Shown here in pieces: positions 52,111 through 64,000 of a stretch of 64,000 nt of DNA (within the stretch, counting starts at the first letter, position 1; every line of letters begins with the position of its first letter). Where the stretch lies: NCBI GenBank assembly GCA_003260075.1, contig QLIY01000032.1:253071-317070 (forward strand). The letters run 5' to 3'. The position numbers were made by a program, and so were the translations under genes. The notes beneath the pieces are model-generated. The model was given only the letters and a program-made list of their open reading frames with translations, ran no database searches and was not told the origin of the DNA. This DNA is from Phallusia mammillata (Eukaryota > Chordata > Ascidiacea > Phlebobranchia > Ascidiidae).

Positions 52111-52437
52111 AGGATGTGCAAGAACCTCCTTGGTATAGTGGTACACAGCCTTACAATACATACTGGACACAAGTAGGCTACATCTGCCTTCAACGTTCTG
52201 GTTTTGGTGGAAACTTAATGGTGAAATCTTAACTAATACTTCTGCACATTGGATTAAACGGATTTTTCACGTAATTCTTCCAAGGTAAATTTGAAATTTC
52301 TTCCATCAATCACTAACTTATAGGTTTTAGCTTGATTCCATTTTTAGTAGGCTAGTTCGGCAGCTGTATGTAATAGGTATACTCACTCTGCGCCACACTC
52401 ACTTTCTTGTGAGCACCCGACACATAACGCCTTATAA

Positions 52438-52613
52438 TACGGTGTAGCTGCAGCGCGTTCAACTACTATCCACCAATTGTGCCCGACACTTTTTTGCGCT
52501 TCATAACGTCTTAACGTTGCGCAGCTATTTCCGGCTTGGTGATTGTTTTAGTGCAATTGTGTCGCTATGTTGTCTTTCACCAAGCGAAATAAACTCAACT
52601 CAACTCAACTCAT
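52438..52613 (+). repeat. SINE with (AACTC)n tail
   Basis: Starts ACGGTGTAGCTGCAGCGCG and ends in AAACTCAACTCAACTCAACT. About 176 bp. A full copy is in reverse at 60361-60536, and tail fragments are at 1655-1712 and 47421-47455. Whether the head is tRNA-like is unclear. Confidence 0.8.
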
Positions 52614-53576
52614 TACCTATGTTCATGTATTACTGTTTTGAAACTTTTGTTCAGATTGCATCACAAGTAAAGAAGCATTCAATTCCAGAAATCCGAAATC
52701 ATTAACAAACCAAGTATACACCAAAAAACCTCATAACGATTGGTGTGGCGTCAAATAAATGCCAACATTAATTTTTAATGGAACCCATTTGGAACCTTGA
52801 TTCAGGCCGGAAATGTGGACAATGGACTGTTTGTTGAAGAACAATAGCAACTGAACTTAGAAATTAATCTGACAAAACCAAAATGGTTTCACTCTTACTT
52901 TTTGCCAAATATTTCTTTTTAATTCGTCCTAGTTTTGCATTACCTATGGCTGTTGTTAATAATTAATCACTTGCAAACCCTTGACAAAATGGAATATTTT
53001 TTAGTTTTTTAATATTTGTTTTTTTTAAATATATTTTCACTTTAAAAAAAAATATTTAAAAAAATATTTTTTATATTTTCAATTTATTTTATGTTTCTAA
53101 TTTAACTTTTTTTAAATAAACTCTGCAAATACACCAGCATATCCCACAGCTGTATATATTTATTGGAGCTTCATAAAATCAAGGGCAAAACAGCAGTAAA
53201 TTTTTTTAAGCAATCATTATTTAAACATATATGCGCTGTAATGATATTATTAAAAGCCTAACAACAATCAGGTAGAAATAAAAAACAATTTCGAAAAAAT
53301 ACAAAGTGCTAAATCAGCATTGCTCATCATTCAGCACATATAACAGAATCACGAAAGTTGTTGGTTTTATTGTGACTTTTTGGTACAACAAATGTTTTTA
53401 GTAGCGAGATAACTTGCTATGTTTTTTTTCAAAATACAGTAATATTTTTATGGAACGCATTTTGAACTTCATCAATAACAAAACCAAATTTGCTTTGATT
53501 TTTGAAAAAAAAGGCAAAAATCAATAAAACAAAGAGCAATTGACTAAAAAATGCAACATTAATCTTCTATTAGATC

Positions 53577-56181
53577 TCAAGGCGGTGTCGATATGCCGGC
53601 ATTGTCAGTTGCATCGGCACCAAACATCGCCGGGCGGTCGCTCGCATCGCGGAGAATATCGAGCGATTCCAATTTGGAAGCAACGTCACAAAATGGCGGC
53701 GCTATTGTCTGTTCGCGTTCTTCCATTGTGACGTCATGTTGGCAGTGCGTGCCCATGTGCCGCTTGAGGTCGCAATTTCTTCGAAATACTTTTCTACAAA
53801 AAAATATAGGATTTAATGATTGGCGCACAAGTTATTTAGGCTGCTATGTAAAGAAAACATCTAAATCCATTTAATATTAGATTTTCTCCCAAACATTTGT
53901 TCACATCGTTTGTAACCGTTACAAGTTAAAATATGTGGCAATTGTTGAATTGTTGTTAGTTAAGCAACTGAACATCACCCAGCAGTAGCACAAACGCAGT
54001 ATGTAAGATTGTTGGGTGCTAGTGTTTCTCTGCCACCCCCCCCCCTTGTTGAATTGTTGTTAGTTAAGCAACTGAACATCACCCAGCAGTAGCGCATTCT
54101 CAACTTGTAGCACAAACGCAGCATGTAAGATTGTTGGGTGCTAGTGTTTCTCTGCACGTGTACAAAGTTCAAATAAACCAGCCGTTTGAATAGCAATTTT
54201 AAACGCAGGGTAATTTGCAACCGTTTGGTTGGTTTGTATGCCCCTGGTGTGTGCAAGCAGATTTAAATGGAGATATGAAACAGCAAAATAGAGCAAGGCT
54301 TCACATAAAATACATAACCTGTTCCCCATGCCTGCAAGGCAACCTAATCGCTACAATTCCATGCCTTTGTAAGCGTTCTACTAGCTGTAACGTCCTACTA
54401 GCCACTTAGCATAGCATTTTATTTGGCGTATAGTGTACTGTACTTAATGTGCTACGGTAGTGAAAAGTGTCAAAAATGGCAATAAATAACTACATATGTA
54501 TGTGTGGTGTGCAATATGCCTGTCTGGGACCTCAGACGCCATTAAAGAGTCGTTAACGGCAGCAGACGAGCAGTTGCAGAATCAACGAGCTACATTAAGC
54601 ACTTCTGTTTTTATAAACTCGAAGACAGGACGGTTAAACTCTGCTATAATACTGAATATTACTCACAGAAACTGTTACTTTAAACATATTTTAATCTGAC
54701 CCCCCCCCCACTTCTGTTTTTATAAACTCGAAGACAGGACGGTTAAACTCTGCTATAGTACTGAATATTACTCACAGAAACTGTTACTTTAAACATATTT
54801 TTAATCTGTTTTTTTTTATTCTCATAAACAGTGATGACCATGCTCTCTGTTGGAGGGTCTGATACTGTACAGTATGGTCACTCTATGAGTTTCTGCGACA
54901 ATAATGGCTATGCACATTTGCTCATTTAGCATTAGTCTATTTTAAAACTTAGGCCCCCCCCCCTGTTCAACTGCTTCACGTCGTCTAAACCTATCCCATA
55001 TTAACGCAAGATTATTTCAATCAAAAAGCCATGCCAGCAACATGCAGCTAGCCCCCCCCCCCTTTTTAACCAATCCTGTTCTGATAAAATTTATTCATTA
55101 AGCTGTTTAAATCAAATCTCAAACCTGACATTGTCACAATTCTAAGTTTTTACATGATATCAGTAAACTAAGACTACACACGAAGTAAAAAAAGGTTTCC
55201 TCTAAAAGGCCAAACAGTCAACCTTAATCCCAAGATACATTGTTCAACTGCTTCACGTCGTCTAAACCTATCCCATATTAACGCAAGAATATTTCAATCA
55301 ACAAGCCATGCCACCAACATGCAGCTTTGACAATTCTTTGCACATACACAGATTTAGCTTTTATGCAGCCAATCACAGCATGCCGCGTCAGTGTTGCCTA
55401 CCTACATGCTGAACATTGGAAAGGTTTGATTGACGTGTGAGTAAGACTGTGGGTTTTCAAGTTACTCCGTTGGTTGAAACTTTTTCCGCATGTTGTACAT
55501 TGAAACGGTGCTTCCTGCAATAAAAGAGATACAAACGTTTGAATGTTTTTTGAGGGTGTGTTGCGTTTTGCAATAGCAAACTTATATATTTTTGAATTTA
55601 ATACCCGAACTTTATAGAGCTCTTCTGGCAATTGAATTTTTGCACCGACATTTTACTACGCGCATTCAGTGTTATTCACCCTGATGAATGTGATCTGTAT
55701 AGGACGTCGAAACGTCGGAATAAATATACAATTGCCAGAAAAGCTCTATAAAGTTGCTAGTATGTCTGGCAGCAACAGCTTATGTATTAGTACTTGAACC
55801 TTACAGAGAATAATGCTACAATGCTTTAAATCTTGCTTTTAAACTGCATGGCGTTTGAAAAGATTGAATGTGAAGTCTTTTAACCAATACATTTTTAAAA
55901 TATTATTAAAATTCGAACGGTTGTAATATTACATACCGGACTCTTCAATAAACACAAACCCCAGGCTTTATTCTGTATCGACCAAAATTTGACCTACTTT
56001 AATATTCTCAATGCATATTAACTCTTTGCATTGAATTCTCATCTATAATACTCTGTAACCATCAAAATAAAAGCCACTTACTTTTAAATGAAGTGTTCTG
56101 TGCACAGCCAATGTTCTAGACTGGCAGAATCCTTTACCGCAGTGCGAGCAACGAAACGGCTTCTCTTTGCTGTGTATATAC
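53577..56181 (-). CDS. osr: Odd-skipped-related C2H2 zinc-finger factor, 3' exons
   Basis: OSR/Odd factors are nuclear developmental regulators (kidney, heart, gut and limb in vertebrates). Exons 56181-56082, 55514-55402 and 53793-53577 join in phase. The first begins [20 protein letters not shown] and continues [11 protein letters not shown], the signature third finger of Odd/OSR. Next come a finger [19 protein letters not shown] and one split by an intron, [19 protein letters not shown], both of the Odd/Bowl type. A 50-residue acidic/Ser tail ends GISTPP-stop. Fingers 1-2 and the N-terminus should lie right of 56181 but were not found in the window. The order of fingers supports a five-finger Odd/Bowl-like protein. 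Confidence 0.9.
54036..54045. other. C10 run at a duplication junction
   Basis: 53943-54035 recurs at 54046-54155, the second copy with 18 extra bases. Confidence 0.9.
54700..54709. other. C10 run at a duplication junction
   Basis: 54600-54699 recurs at 54710-54809 (ACTTCTGTTTTTATAAACTC). Confidence 0.9.
54954..55062. other. Two C runs bracketing a displaced copy
   Basis: C10 (54954-54963) and C11 (55052-55062) enclose 54964-55051, which recurs at 55241-55326 (TGTTCAACTGCTTCACGTCG). A short contig seems inserted out of order. Confidence 0.85.
55608..55755. mobile_element. MITE with 27-bp inverted ends and hammerhead-like core
   Basis: Ends AACTTTATAGAGCTCTTCTG GCAATTG (55608-55634) and the reverse complement at 55729-55755. 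The centre has CACCCTGATGAATGTGATCT and GGACGTCGAAACGTCGG. It lies in the OSR intron between the exons at 56082 and 55514. Confidence 0.8.
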
Positions 56182-58771
56182 CTGAAAGCAAAACTGCAAA
56201 TGTTGAACCGCCAGTTTATACGATGTTTCGATGGCTGCCACTGATTACAGCAGCACGATTTGGGCACTGTTTTCTAGATAAAGTACCGTTACGTATGCAA
56301 TGCGCAGGACTAAATAGAAGAAAACATGTTTAAAGCTAATTCTTTTTAGATGCCTAATTTGTCAAGCAAAATAAGGTACTTCTTTTCTGATTTCTTGTCA
56401 AAAAAATACTGTCATCTAAAATTGTATTTGTTTAATATTTGACATAGGACCAATGTAATTTAAACATATTTTGGTATGTAAGTAACTACCCAAATAAATA
56501 TGGCCGACATTGAATATAACATCATCAGTTTGCCTCATGTTTTTTTTTACTTACAATTCAAGTTTAAAAATATTTTTCTATTCTATGAATATGGATACAT
56601 TTAATTTGTCAAACATATCGTGAGAAACATTGCCCAATTAGTTTTGCCAGTGTTGATAATAAAAACCGTAGCCTACATTTGAAATTCCTGTTTGAATATT
56701 TTTGAGGTACATTCGATATGGGATTACTCATCTCACATTACATAACACTTTGCAGTCTGTCACAATTGAAGCCAATTTTATGTGCGTACAGCTGTACAAC
56801 CCAAAGCAACACTATATCAGCACGAGCTAGACTTAAATCCAGTCAGTGTTTGAGGCTGAGTGCTAACAGTATCAAGTTACACATATTTTTACACTTGACT
56901 TTGTTGTGTTTGGCAACAATCAACCTATTGTAACAACAATAGTCATGGTTTCACCCAGGTGTTATAACTTATGTTGCCTCAAACATATAAGCTATATTTT
57001 TGCTTGACCGTGTTTTGCATTAAGCAAAGCAAATGATTGATACGAACTAATGAGTTGTGAAAACAAAACAAAAAACCAGCCAAACAGGTTTCAATTATTT
57101 CTTGCTAAACTATTGTACTGTTCTTTTTGTTCTGCATTTTTTAAGTTACATCTGCTGATAACTGAAGCTGTCATTAACAATGACTGAAATATTTTTCAAC
57201 TACTAGCATACTTAAATTTTGTGTAGTGCGTCAGTCTAATTTTTTGTTAATAATTTAAAAAAAGTTTTATTTTCTACTAATATCTGTGTATGTCACTTCA
57301 TGAAAACGACCGACGACACAATTTTAGCAAATAACTTGTAAACTAAATGAAGATTCCTAAACCACTAAATCTACACTATCTTGTGTTAAACTAAACTGTA
57401 AGTTTTCTCCAAAATGTATCCTGAGATTCTGACTGACTTGTTAATCCGCCTCACTGAAAAAGTTCTGACGTCTGAGGCCTCAACCGACATATTTCAATGC
57501 CACTGTTACGTAACAAGCCGAATCTTACGCCTCACTGCGTCTAGTGTCACCCTGCAGGCAGGTTGAAAGCTAAACTAAATCAAGTTAAGTGGTGAAGTTC
57601 TCTACGGCCGCTCCCTACTTTTGCACCACTAAGAACTACAACACTTGAAACGTAAACGTAGTTAATCCCACGAAGCAAAGATTTGAAAATTCAAAATGGC
57701 GTCGCGTGAATGCCGGACGACCAACAATTATAATAATTAGGATAAAATGGCGAATACTCGCTAAAAACTTGTTATTATTAAATTCGTTTAAACTCTAATT
57801 AGGTAGAAATGTGTGATATTAGGAAGTGCGGAAATGTTTTATTATTTTATGTCTAATAATGTGTTTTAGTTTAGGCTACGTTTTGCGCTTTGCTTCGTCG
57901 CATTATTTGTTACAGTTCATTAAAACATGATTTTGCTCGAGCACAATATAAGTTCTCTTCACTAAAACAACTTTTCTCCGAAATCCATGTTTAAATTAAA
58001 CTACAAAAGTAAAGATTAGTAGTTGTTTGTAAAATTGTCTCTTTTAACCAATTTTGATTTGCTTTTTGGCAACTTTATAAACAAAATTTAAATCTCAATA
58101 AAAACAAAACATATGAGGTAAGTTGAAATAAAGTAAAAACATTGCGAATATATTGCTGTTGCAAACCGTTTGGTGTATACTTTGTGGTATCACCGCCCCG
58201 TACACAAAATATACTTGGGTTCCTGCAAGCATTTTATCTGACTAATCTTATCAAAGATTGCTCCCAGTCTAACCGTCAAAAATTTTCTGTTGATATCAGA
58301 AGGGATTAAATTCACGGGCTCAAACAAAAAATTGAAATGATACCTTTCGCAGGTTTATGTACCGTGATATTTAAATTATCAGTCTTAACATGTCGCAGTT
58401 GGAATCTGACTTTATTTTAGCTAAAAGATTTTGACTTGAATATTAGTTTCACTTGATAAATATAGTTAACAATGAATTAGCTGAAAACGAAGTCATTTTA
58501 TCAAGTTAATATGTTGACAAACCGATTATTACCAATAATGGCATAACAATTTACAATTAAATCATCTTGATAAGTTTTATTCATATTATTCGTATAATAG
58601 GTTGACATATTTTGGTAATTAAAATAAATGTCGTGTTTGGGTCCTACTCAGTGACGTATCGAATTCTATCCTTTTACTTTAGACTGGGAAGGATCTGAAA
58701 TCAAGTTTTATAAACGTTATGAAGTAAGTTGGGAACGTGCGCTACACCCATTAAACACAAAATCACTATAC

Positions 58772-58939
58772 CAGTGGTTCTTAACCTTTTTCCTTGCTGC
58801 ACCCCTTTCAAATCACCAACCAATTTTCGCACCCCCTTCTGTAATTGCTCAACTAACAAAACCATTTCAATTCAATTTTTATACAAGCATCCCCGCACCC
58901 CCTAGGAACAGTTCTCGCACCCCTGGTTAAGAACCCCTG
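58772..58939. mobile_element. hAT MITE (CAGTGGTTCTTAACC family)
   Basis: 168 bp, ends CAGTGGTTCTTAACC and GGTTAAGAACCCCTG, exact target duplication CACTATAC at 58764-58771 and 58940-58947. Confidence 0.93.
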
Positions 58940-59031
58940 CACTATACACAACAATTTACACTATTCTAATGGCATATTTGGGTTTGTTTTAATGAGTACA
59001 GTTGCTCTAATATTTCGGATGTTAAATACGT

Positions 59032-59244
59032 TTGCATTCGGCAACCTTTTTTATGCTGCGGACCGAATTGAAACCGATTTTTTTTCAAGGACCGGCCTTA
59101 AAAAAGCACAAATGTTCAGTACTGAAAACTAATTACAGTCATTACAACTTGGATTCAATGTGAGCCTTGTAAGTTTTATGAGGCCCGGTAACGAACCCTT
59201 CACCGACCGGCAACGGGCCGCGGCCCTGTGCTTGCCGACCACTG
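59032..59244. mobile_element. hAT MITE (GGTCGGCAA family), reverse of 29242 type
   Basis: Right end CTTGCCGACCACTG. The reverse complement shares GGGTTCGTTACCGGGCC and CACATTGAATC with 29242-29530. No clean target duplication found. Confidence 0.65.
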
Positions 59245-59950
59245 GTTTTAGTGGGCAATGTTTGTTTTGCTGATTGGACCTAGTTTGTGGCCAGCAGGAT
59301 ATAAATCACAACACAGCTTGTGATTCGAGATGTTCAAAGAACCTGATTATTGTTTTAAACGATCAAAAACGCGCAACTAAATATACATTTTTCCCTAAAT
59401 GTCATGACCTTGTTAATATCAAACGACAATACTTACTACGTACCAAAAATAGAAACGAATTTGCGATAAATGCAGCCAAAACAAAGTCATAACCCGATAT
59501 TACCTTTAATCGAGCTATTAGCATCAGCTGTGGACTTGTAATGTTCAAATAAATGCGGCTGGCTTATTGGGTCAACAACAGTTTCCTAATGTGTTTGCGT
59601 CGAAAACGACAAATTAAATCCTTAATTTCCCCAATGTCAACACTGGTGCTAAAAGCTGCGATCTTTTTTACGAGTTTGTGCTCGAAATAAAATGTTTTCA
59701 TTCGATCGTTGCTTATTTTATCCCGATTTTTTTGGTTGGTCAATTGGTCCTATATTTAGAAGCATTGTAAAGAGGTTAACTAGGAATTATAGTTGCTGAT
59801 TTTATTGCCTAACATGATTTTCAATTTATCTTTTGATTTCTGAATTACTTTTAATGTTGCAGGCTTTGCAGAACGTTGACATAACTTTAAACAACACAAG
59901 AGTGTTCATTTCAAATTTCCTTTGCAACAATACAAGCATATGCAGACATA

Positions 59951-59960
59951 CCCCCCCCCC
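59951..59960. other. C10 run at a duplication junction
   Basis: 59833-59950 recurs at 59961-60077. Confidence 0.9.
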
Positions 59961-60360
59961 TTGATTTCTGAATTACTTTTAATGTTGCAGGCTTTGCAGA
60001 ACGTTGACTAAGCTTTAAACAACATAAGAGTGCTCATTTCAGATTTAATTTGCAACAGTACAAGCATGAGGAGACATGTGTGCGTGCAATTAATTACAGA
60101 GCGGTTTTGATGTCACATCTCGGTTTAACTGGTTTCAACATTAGCATACAGCGCTGTTACGCAACCAGCAAGGCGAACTTCGCGCCTCCAGCTACAGCAA
60201 TAGCTAGAATTCAAGAAGCCAAAATGCCAAAGTAGGCCGACATAGGTTAAGTCACAACGAAAAGATTGGCGGGTTGCCGAAAGGTCATAGTCCGATACCG
60301 AACATGACAACTAGGTCATCTCTACCAATTAAATTTTGTTTCACTTTTAACACCAATTGG

Positions 60361-60536
60361 GTTGAGTTGAGTTTGTTTCGCTTGCTAAAAGTAAATATAG
60401 CGTCACAATGACAATAAACAATCACTAAGTCGGAAATAGCTGCGCAACGTTGAAACGTTATGGAACACAAACTAGAGAATGACACAATTGGTGGATCATG
60501 ACTTAACGCGCTGCAGCTACACCGTATACGGTAAAC
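60361..60536 (-). repeat. SINE with (AACTC)n tail, reverse copy
   Basis: Begins GTTGAGTTGAGTTTGTTTCG and ends CGCTGCAGCTACACCGTATA. It aligns along its whole length with the reverse of 52438-52613. Confidence 0.8.
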
Positions 60537-62682
60537 TGATTGGTCCTTGTTTAGTTAAACAGCGTTTTCCTATCCAGTATCCAATGTAGGCCAGTCTGCA
60601 TCCAAAATATTACAACAATCCATATTTTTATCATAATAAACGACCTTTTTACATTGGCTATTGATGCGTCGTCATGACAATGTTTCCCAATTAGAAAATA
60701 TTTTTAGTGAAGAATTTAAATCAGTTTATTTTATTGTTGGTTTGTGAAAATTTTCGACATGAGAAATCTAATTGGCGACAATGTTGTTGGAAACCGAACC
60801 AAGCAGTGGCTTTTTATCTGCAGTCGAAATTAATTGCCGTCGCTTGTTGGTGTGGCTTGCGGTGAGAACGTGTTTGCTTTTGGATGGCAGGCTCACTGAA
60901 ACATACAGCGCGTCAAGTCAAGACCAGAAACCTATCAGGTCAGCTGGTGCAGCCTGGTGTCGGCCGGCGATTGCCGAAATTCGTTTTGTGATGAACCTGT
61001 CAGGCGAGTTACATTCGCTTTTTACTTGTGAGGTTTTGTTGCAAGCATCAAAGCTACGCATTGAGCAGAAAACCAGCGAAAGTGTGCGACACCCTGAGGC
61101 CAATGCTTAGCGCTCAACATCGCTGCCGTTTAGGTCGGCCTTCCAGGAAGGAGACTCATCGGTTTCTATTCGTACCTGTTCGTAAGAAGTTAAACAAAGT
61201 TCAATCTGTGCGGTTTTTACCATTTTACATGCAGTTAGTTTTTTGCGGTGTCTTGATACTCCAATTAAAGAGATTCTTGTTTAAATCGTTTTTAACGCCT
61301 TTTTTCGTTTCAACGTTGTTTAAGCTGATTCGGAAACATTTAAAATAATGTTGAAATATTCTAATGTTGTCTTTTGCGTAATGTCGATGGTTGAAACTAA
61401 ATTTGTATCGTAAAGTTTTCTGCGACGATTCGAATTTACGTTTAACTTTACAACGATAATTTGTATTTAATTTTAGCCATCTGGATTTCAGCGTTAAAAT
61501 TTGCTTCCTCTATTAACAAATTGTCAACCGGATGTCGGATCACGTGACATTTAGCAGTTTGATTGACACTTCAACTTTGCGCAAGTGGAATTTTATCGCC
61601 TCATGATCTTACGCGCTCCAAGCCACAATATCAATAACTTCTATTAAACATTTTGTGCCGAAAATTTGCTTCAAAAAATATGTGTTTGTTGAGTTATGTT
61701 TCGGTGTTGCGATGTCCGTCTGTGCCTACGTTTGTTCTTCGCTTGTGGCCATTAGAATCTTTTAAACAAAAATCACAGATTATTGTTTTCATTAGAACTC
61801 AACTAATATGATGTTGCTGCCACAGTTAAACGGCTGTGTTCAGTAGCAGACATTACCCCGATGAAGATGCCCCGCATTATAAGACGCCAACACGTCAGAT
61901 TTTTTTAATTATATTTACCGGTTAAACAAAACAGGACATTTGTTTAGAATTTAACATCCCGCCAATAATCGTTGTTTAAAAATTCTTTCACAAGTCCCCG
62001 TTCAAAACAACAACTTGTTCAGTGCCGAAATGTATTTGTGTGAGGTAAATTAACGTTTTGTCCAGCTAACCACAAATTGGTTCTCAAGTTCGCTCTAGCG
62101 ATCGAAAATGAACTTGGGTTCGGGTTCAGGTCAGTGACCTTTGAATTTTTATTGAAATTCCCGTAATAAGCAAATTTTATGACGACCTTGTTACGCAGAT
62201 GTTAAAGGCGACACGTTAAATATGCATTTAAATTTTAACTGTAAATGATTTTATTTGAATAAGCGACGATGCTTATACTGTACACTGATGATACTCCTAT
62301 TTCTTAAGAGCTTTACATAAATGTTGATAAGAAGTTGATTGTTATTTCACGCCCTATTTACGCATATGTTTCATTAAAAGCCCAATATAAAAATATATAC
62401 ATAAACTTTGAATGCTTCTATTTAAATAGGCGACTGACGATGCTTATACGCTGATAATATTTCTATGTCTTTAAGAACTTTAAATTAATGACGATAAATA
62501 ATTGATTGTTTGTTTTGCCGCTATTGCCTACTGCCAATCTATCGTATCGACCTCAACTGCCACGTGCAACTCATCAGCCATTATTAACTTCTTACTTGGT
62601 ATGTGCTCAATAAACGAAATCGTGACGCCGTGTTACAGAAGCGGTAATATGTGATATGAAATTATGCAAAGCCGCAATAGAG

Positions 62683-62692
62683 CCCCCCCCCC
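62683..62692. other. C10 run at a duplication junction
   Basis: 62632-62682 recurs at 62693-62742 (TGTTACAGAAGCGG). Confidence 0.9.
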
Positions 62693-63422
62693 TGTTACAG
62701 AAGCGGTAATATGTGATATGAAATTATGCAAAGCCGCAATTGAAATCGGATTAAATCGGCCACAAATGAGAATAGAAATCATAGCTATCCACGGATATTT
62801 CCTCTCCTCGTGAAATGTCAAACTTCAGGCGTTGCTTAATATGTCGCGGTATAGAGGTATGTTTGTTTACTTACATCAAGTTTTGTTTGCAAATTTGCCC
62901 GATGTTGCCGTTGAGAAATTTAATCCAGGATGTTTTGGCGAAGTTTAAAACTATTTTTGTTCGCGTTTAGTTGTCAATGAAGACAAAAATTAACATAATC
63001 CCCTTCCCCTGTCTGTTAGGTTGGAATTTCATTTTTCGTGTTTTAATCTACATATTCTAACCCAATTTCCCCGTGAAAAGCGACGTACTAGTTTGGGGCT
63101 AATACCAGACGTAAGATAAATGTTTAAATAACGGAAAAGAATAATGTCATAAATTTTTTTTTTTTCAGGCAATCATAATTCTACTTATAATTATCCTACC
63201 TAGTAATTTGCTGTTATATTTTCTGTAGATTTTATAAGCTATATAATACAACGCTTCAGGATCGCTTAAACCGGTGTATATTTGTTAGAAGAATCATTAA
63301 CAAGCGCGTTCTTAGTGTTTCCCACTCTTTTTTATTTGCTTTTCTGCCAACAATTATTTTATTAAATCACACTTTTGTTTGTATTTTTATTAAAGGAGAT
63401 CTTGGTTTGCATTACTTTAAAC

Positions 63423-63713
63423 CAGTGGTTCTCAACTCGTTTCGGGCCGTGGACCACCGGCCCAGTACAAATAATATCGTGGACCATTTCATTTTGTGGC
63501 AAGTTTGAAGTACGCGTACGAAACAACCATTTGGGCTTCAAACATAATTCTTTAAAATGGATTTTTAAGAAGTGAGATACAATTATTAACAGCTAACATT
63601 TTGATCCTCTTTCAACATGTAATTTGCAATCATCTCTAATTTATCACTCAATTTAGTGGATGTCCTGTGGACCACCCAAAAAGTCATCATGGACCACTAG
63701 TCGAGAACCACTG
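63423..63713. mobile_element. hAT MITE (CAGTGGTTCTCAACTCG family)
   Basis: 291 bp, ends CAGTGGTTCTCAACT and AGTCGAGAACCACTG, exact target duplication CTTTAAAC at 63415-63422 and 63714-63721. Confidence 0.94.
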
Positions 63714-64000
63714 CTTTAAACGTACGTTATTCGTTTTTCGCTTTGAACTATAAATTTTTCTTATATTATATCATTCACCCAGCATAAGCGAAGTGAATGC
63801 GATGCACCAATGCGCCTTTTTTTGAAAGTAGCAATGCGCTTTTGCTTTTTTGTCATCAAATATTTTATCAGATCACACATTTCAGTTTTTTATAAAATAA
63901 AAAGTAGTTGTCGCAGCGAGAAAAATTTGCGCAACCGTTTGTATTTTCAGCTTTTTTGGAGAAAAATGTTTACAAAATATTCGTTTGCAGTTTCAAGCGT

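Larger units (their letters stand above)
56182..64000. other. OSR intron or upstream region
   Basis: 7.8 kb with no exon I could support. It was searched for the reverse complement of OSR fingers 1-2 without success. Contains MITEs (58772, 59032, 63423), a SINE (60361) and two C10 runs (59951, 62683). A frame at 60772-61110 (112 codons) has no recognisable features. Confidence 0.5.

Noticed and set aside
60772..61110. 112-codon frame on the plus strand
   Set aside because: No domain or homology recognised, and an overlapping minus frame is equally long in part.

Overview
This window is eukaryotic and A+T-rich. It carries split genes with many very short introns (about 47-150 bases), many hAT-type miniature transposons and tRNA-like/SINE repeats. 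Gene content and intron sizes fit a compact invertebrate deuterostome such as an ascidian tunicate, but the species cannot be fixed from the sequence alone. Six genes were found by following splice sites in phase: (1) 392-3952 (+), the 3' part of NOLC1/Nopp140; (2) 4841-15084 (-), a complete ADAR2-type adenosine deaminase (17 exons, 726 residues); (3) 16406-20494 (+), complete mitochondrial asparaginyl-tRNA synthetase NARS2 (8 exons, 476 residues); (4) 22218-30128 (-), a KCTD8/12/16-type GABA-B receptor auxiliary subunit (3 exons); (5) 32633-36676 (+), complete ribosomal protein L3 (8 exons, 401 residues) with a probable SNORD83-like box C/D snoRNA in intron 5; (6) 53577-56181 (-), the three 3'-most exons of an odd-skipped-related (OSR) zinc-finger gene whose 5' end lies to the right.

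Layout: NOLC1 and ADAR converge. ADAR and NARS2 are head-to-head and probably share a promoter region. NARS2 and KCTD converge. KCTD and RPL3 diverge. RPL3 and OSR converge across a 17-kb stretch without recognisable genes (36720-53576). That stretch holds a striking cluster of PAR-bZIP/C/EBP-type motifs (42565-42728) and a nuclear-receptor-type everted repeat, so it is a candidate regulatory domain. The 7.8 kb right of 56181 has no recognisable exon and is probably OSR intron or upstream sequence.

The most unusual signal is a set of 34 pure C or G runs. Twenty-six are 10-12 long, nineteen of them exactly 10. Most of these short runs sit where one sequence stops and a near-identical copy of the preceding 50-590 bases begins. 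Five runs left of 5486 are all G and the 29 right of 8297 are all C. Several runs replace sequence that can be read in another copy. My reading is that these are scaffold gap placeholders written as C (the left piece later reverse-complemented), with unmerged overlapping contig ends or haplotypes around them. A real biological process that inserts C10 at tandem duplications is the alternative. The region 7161-8930, bounded by single n characters, looks like misplaced alternative-haplotype fragments and creates a false duplication of ADAR exons. Any gene model, repeat count or duplication claim here should allow for this.
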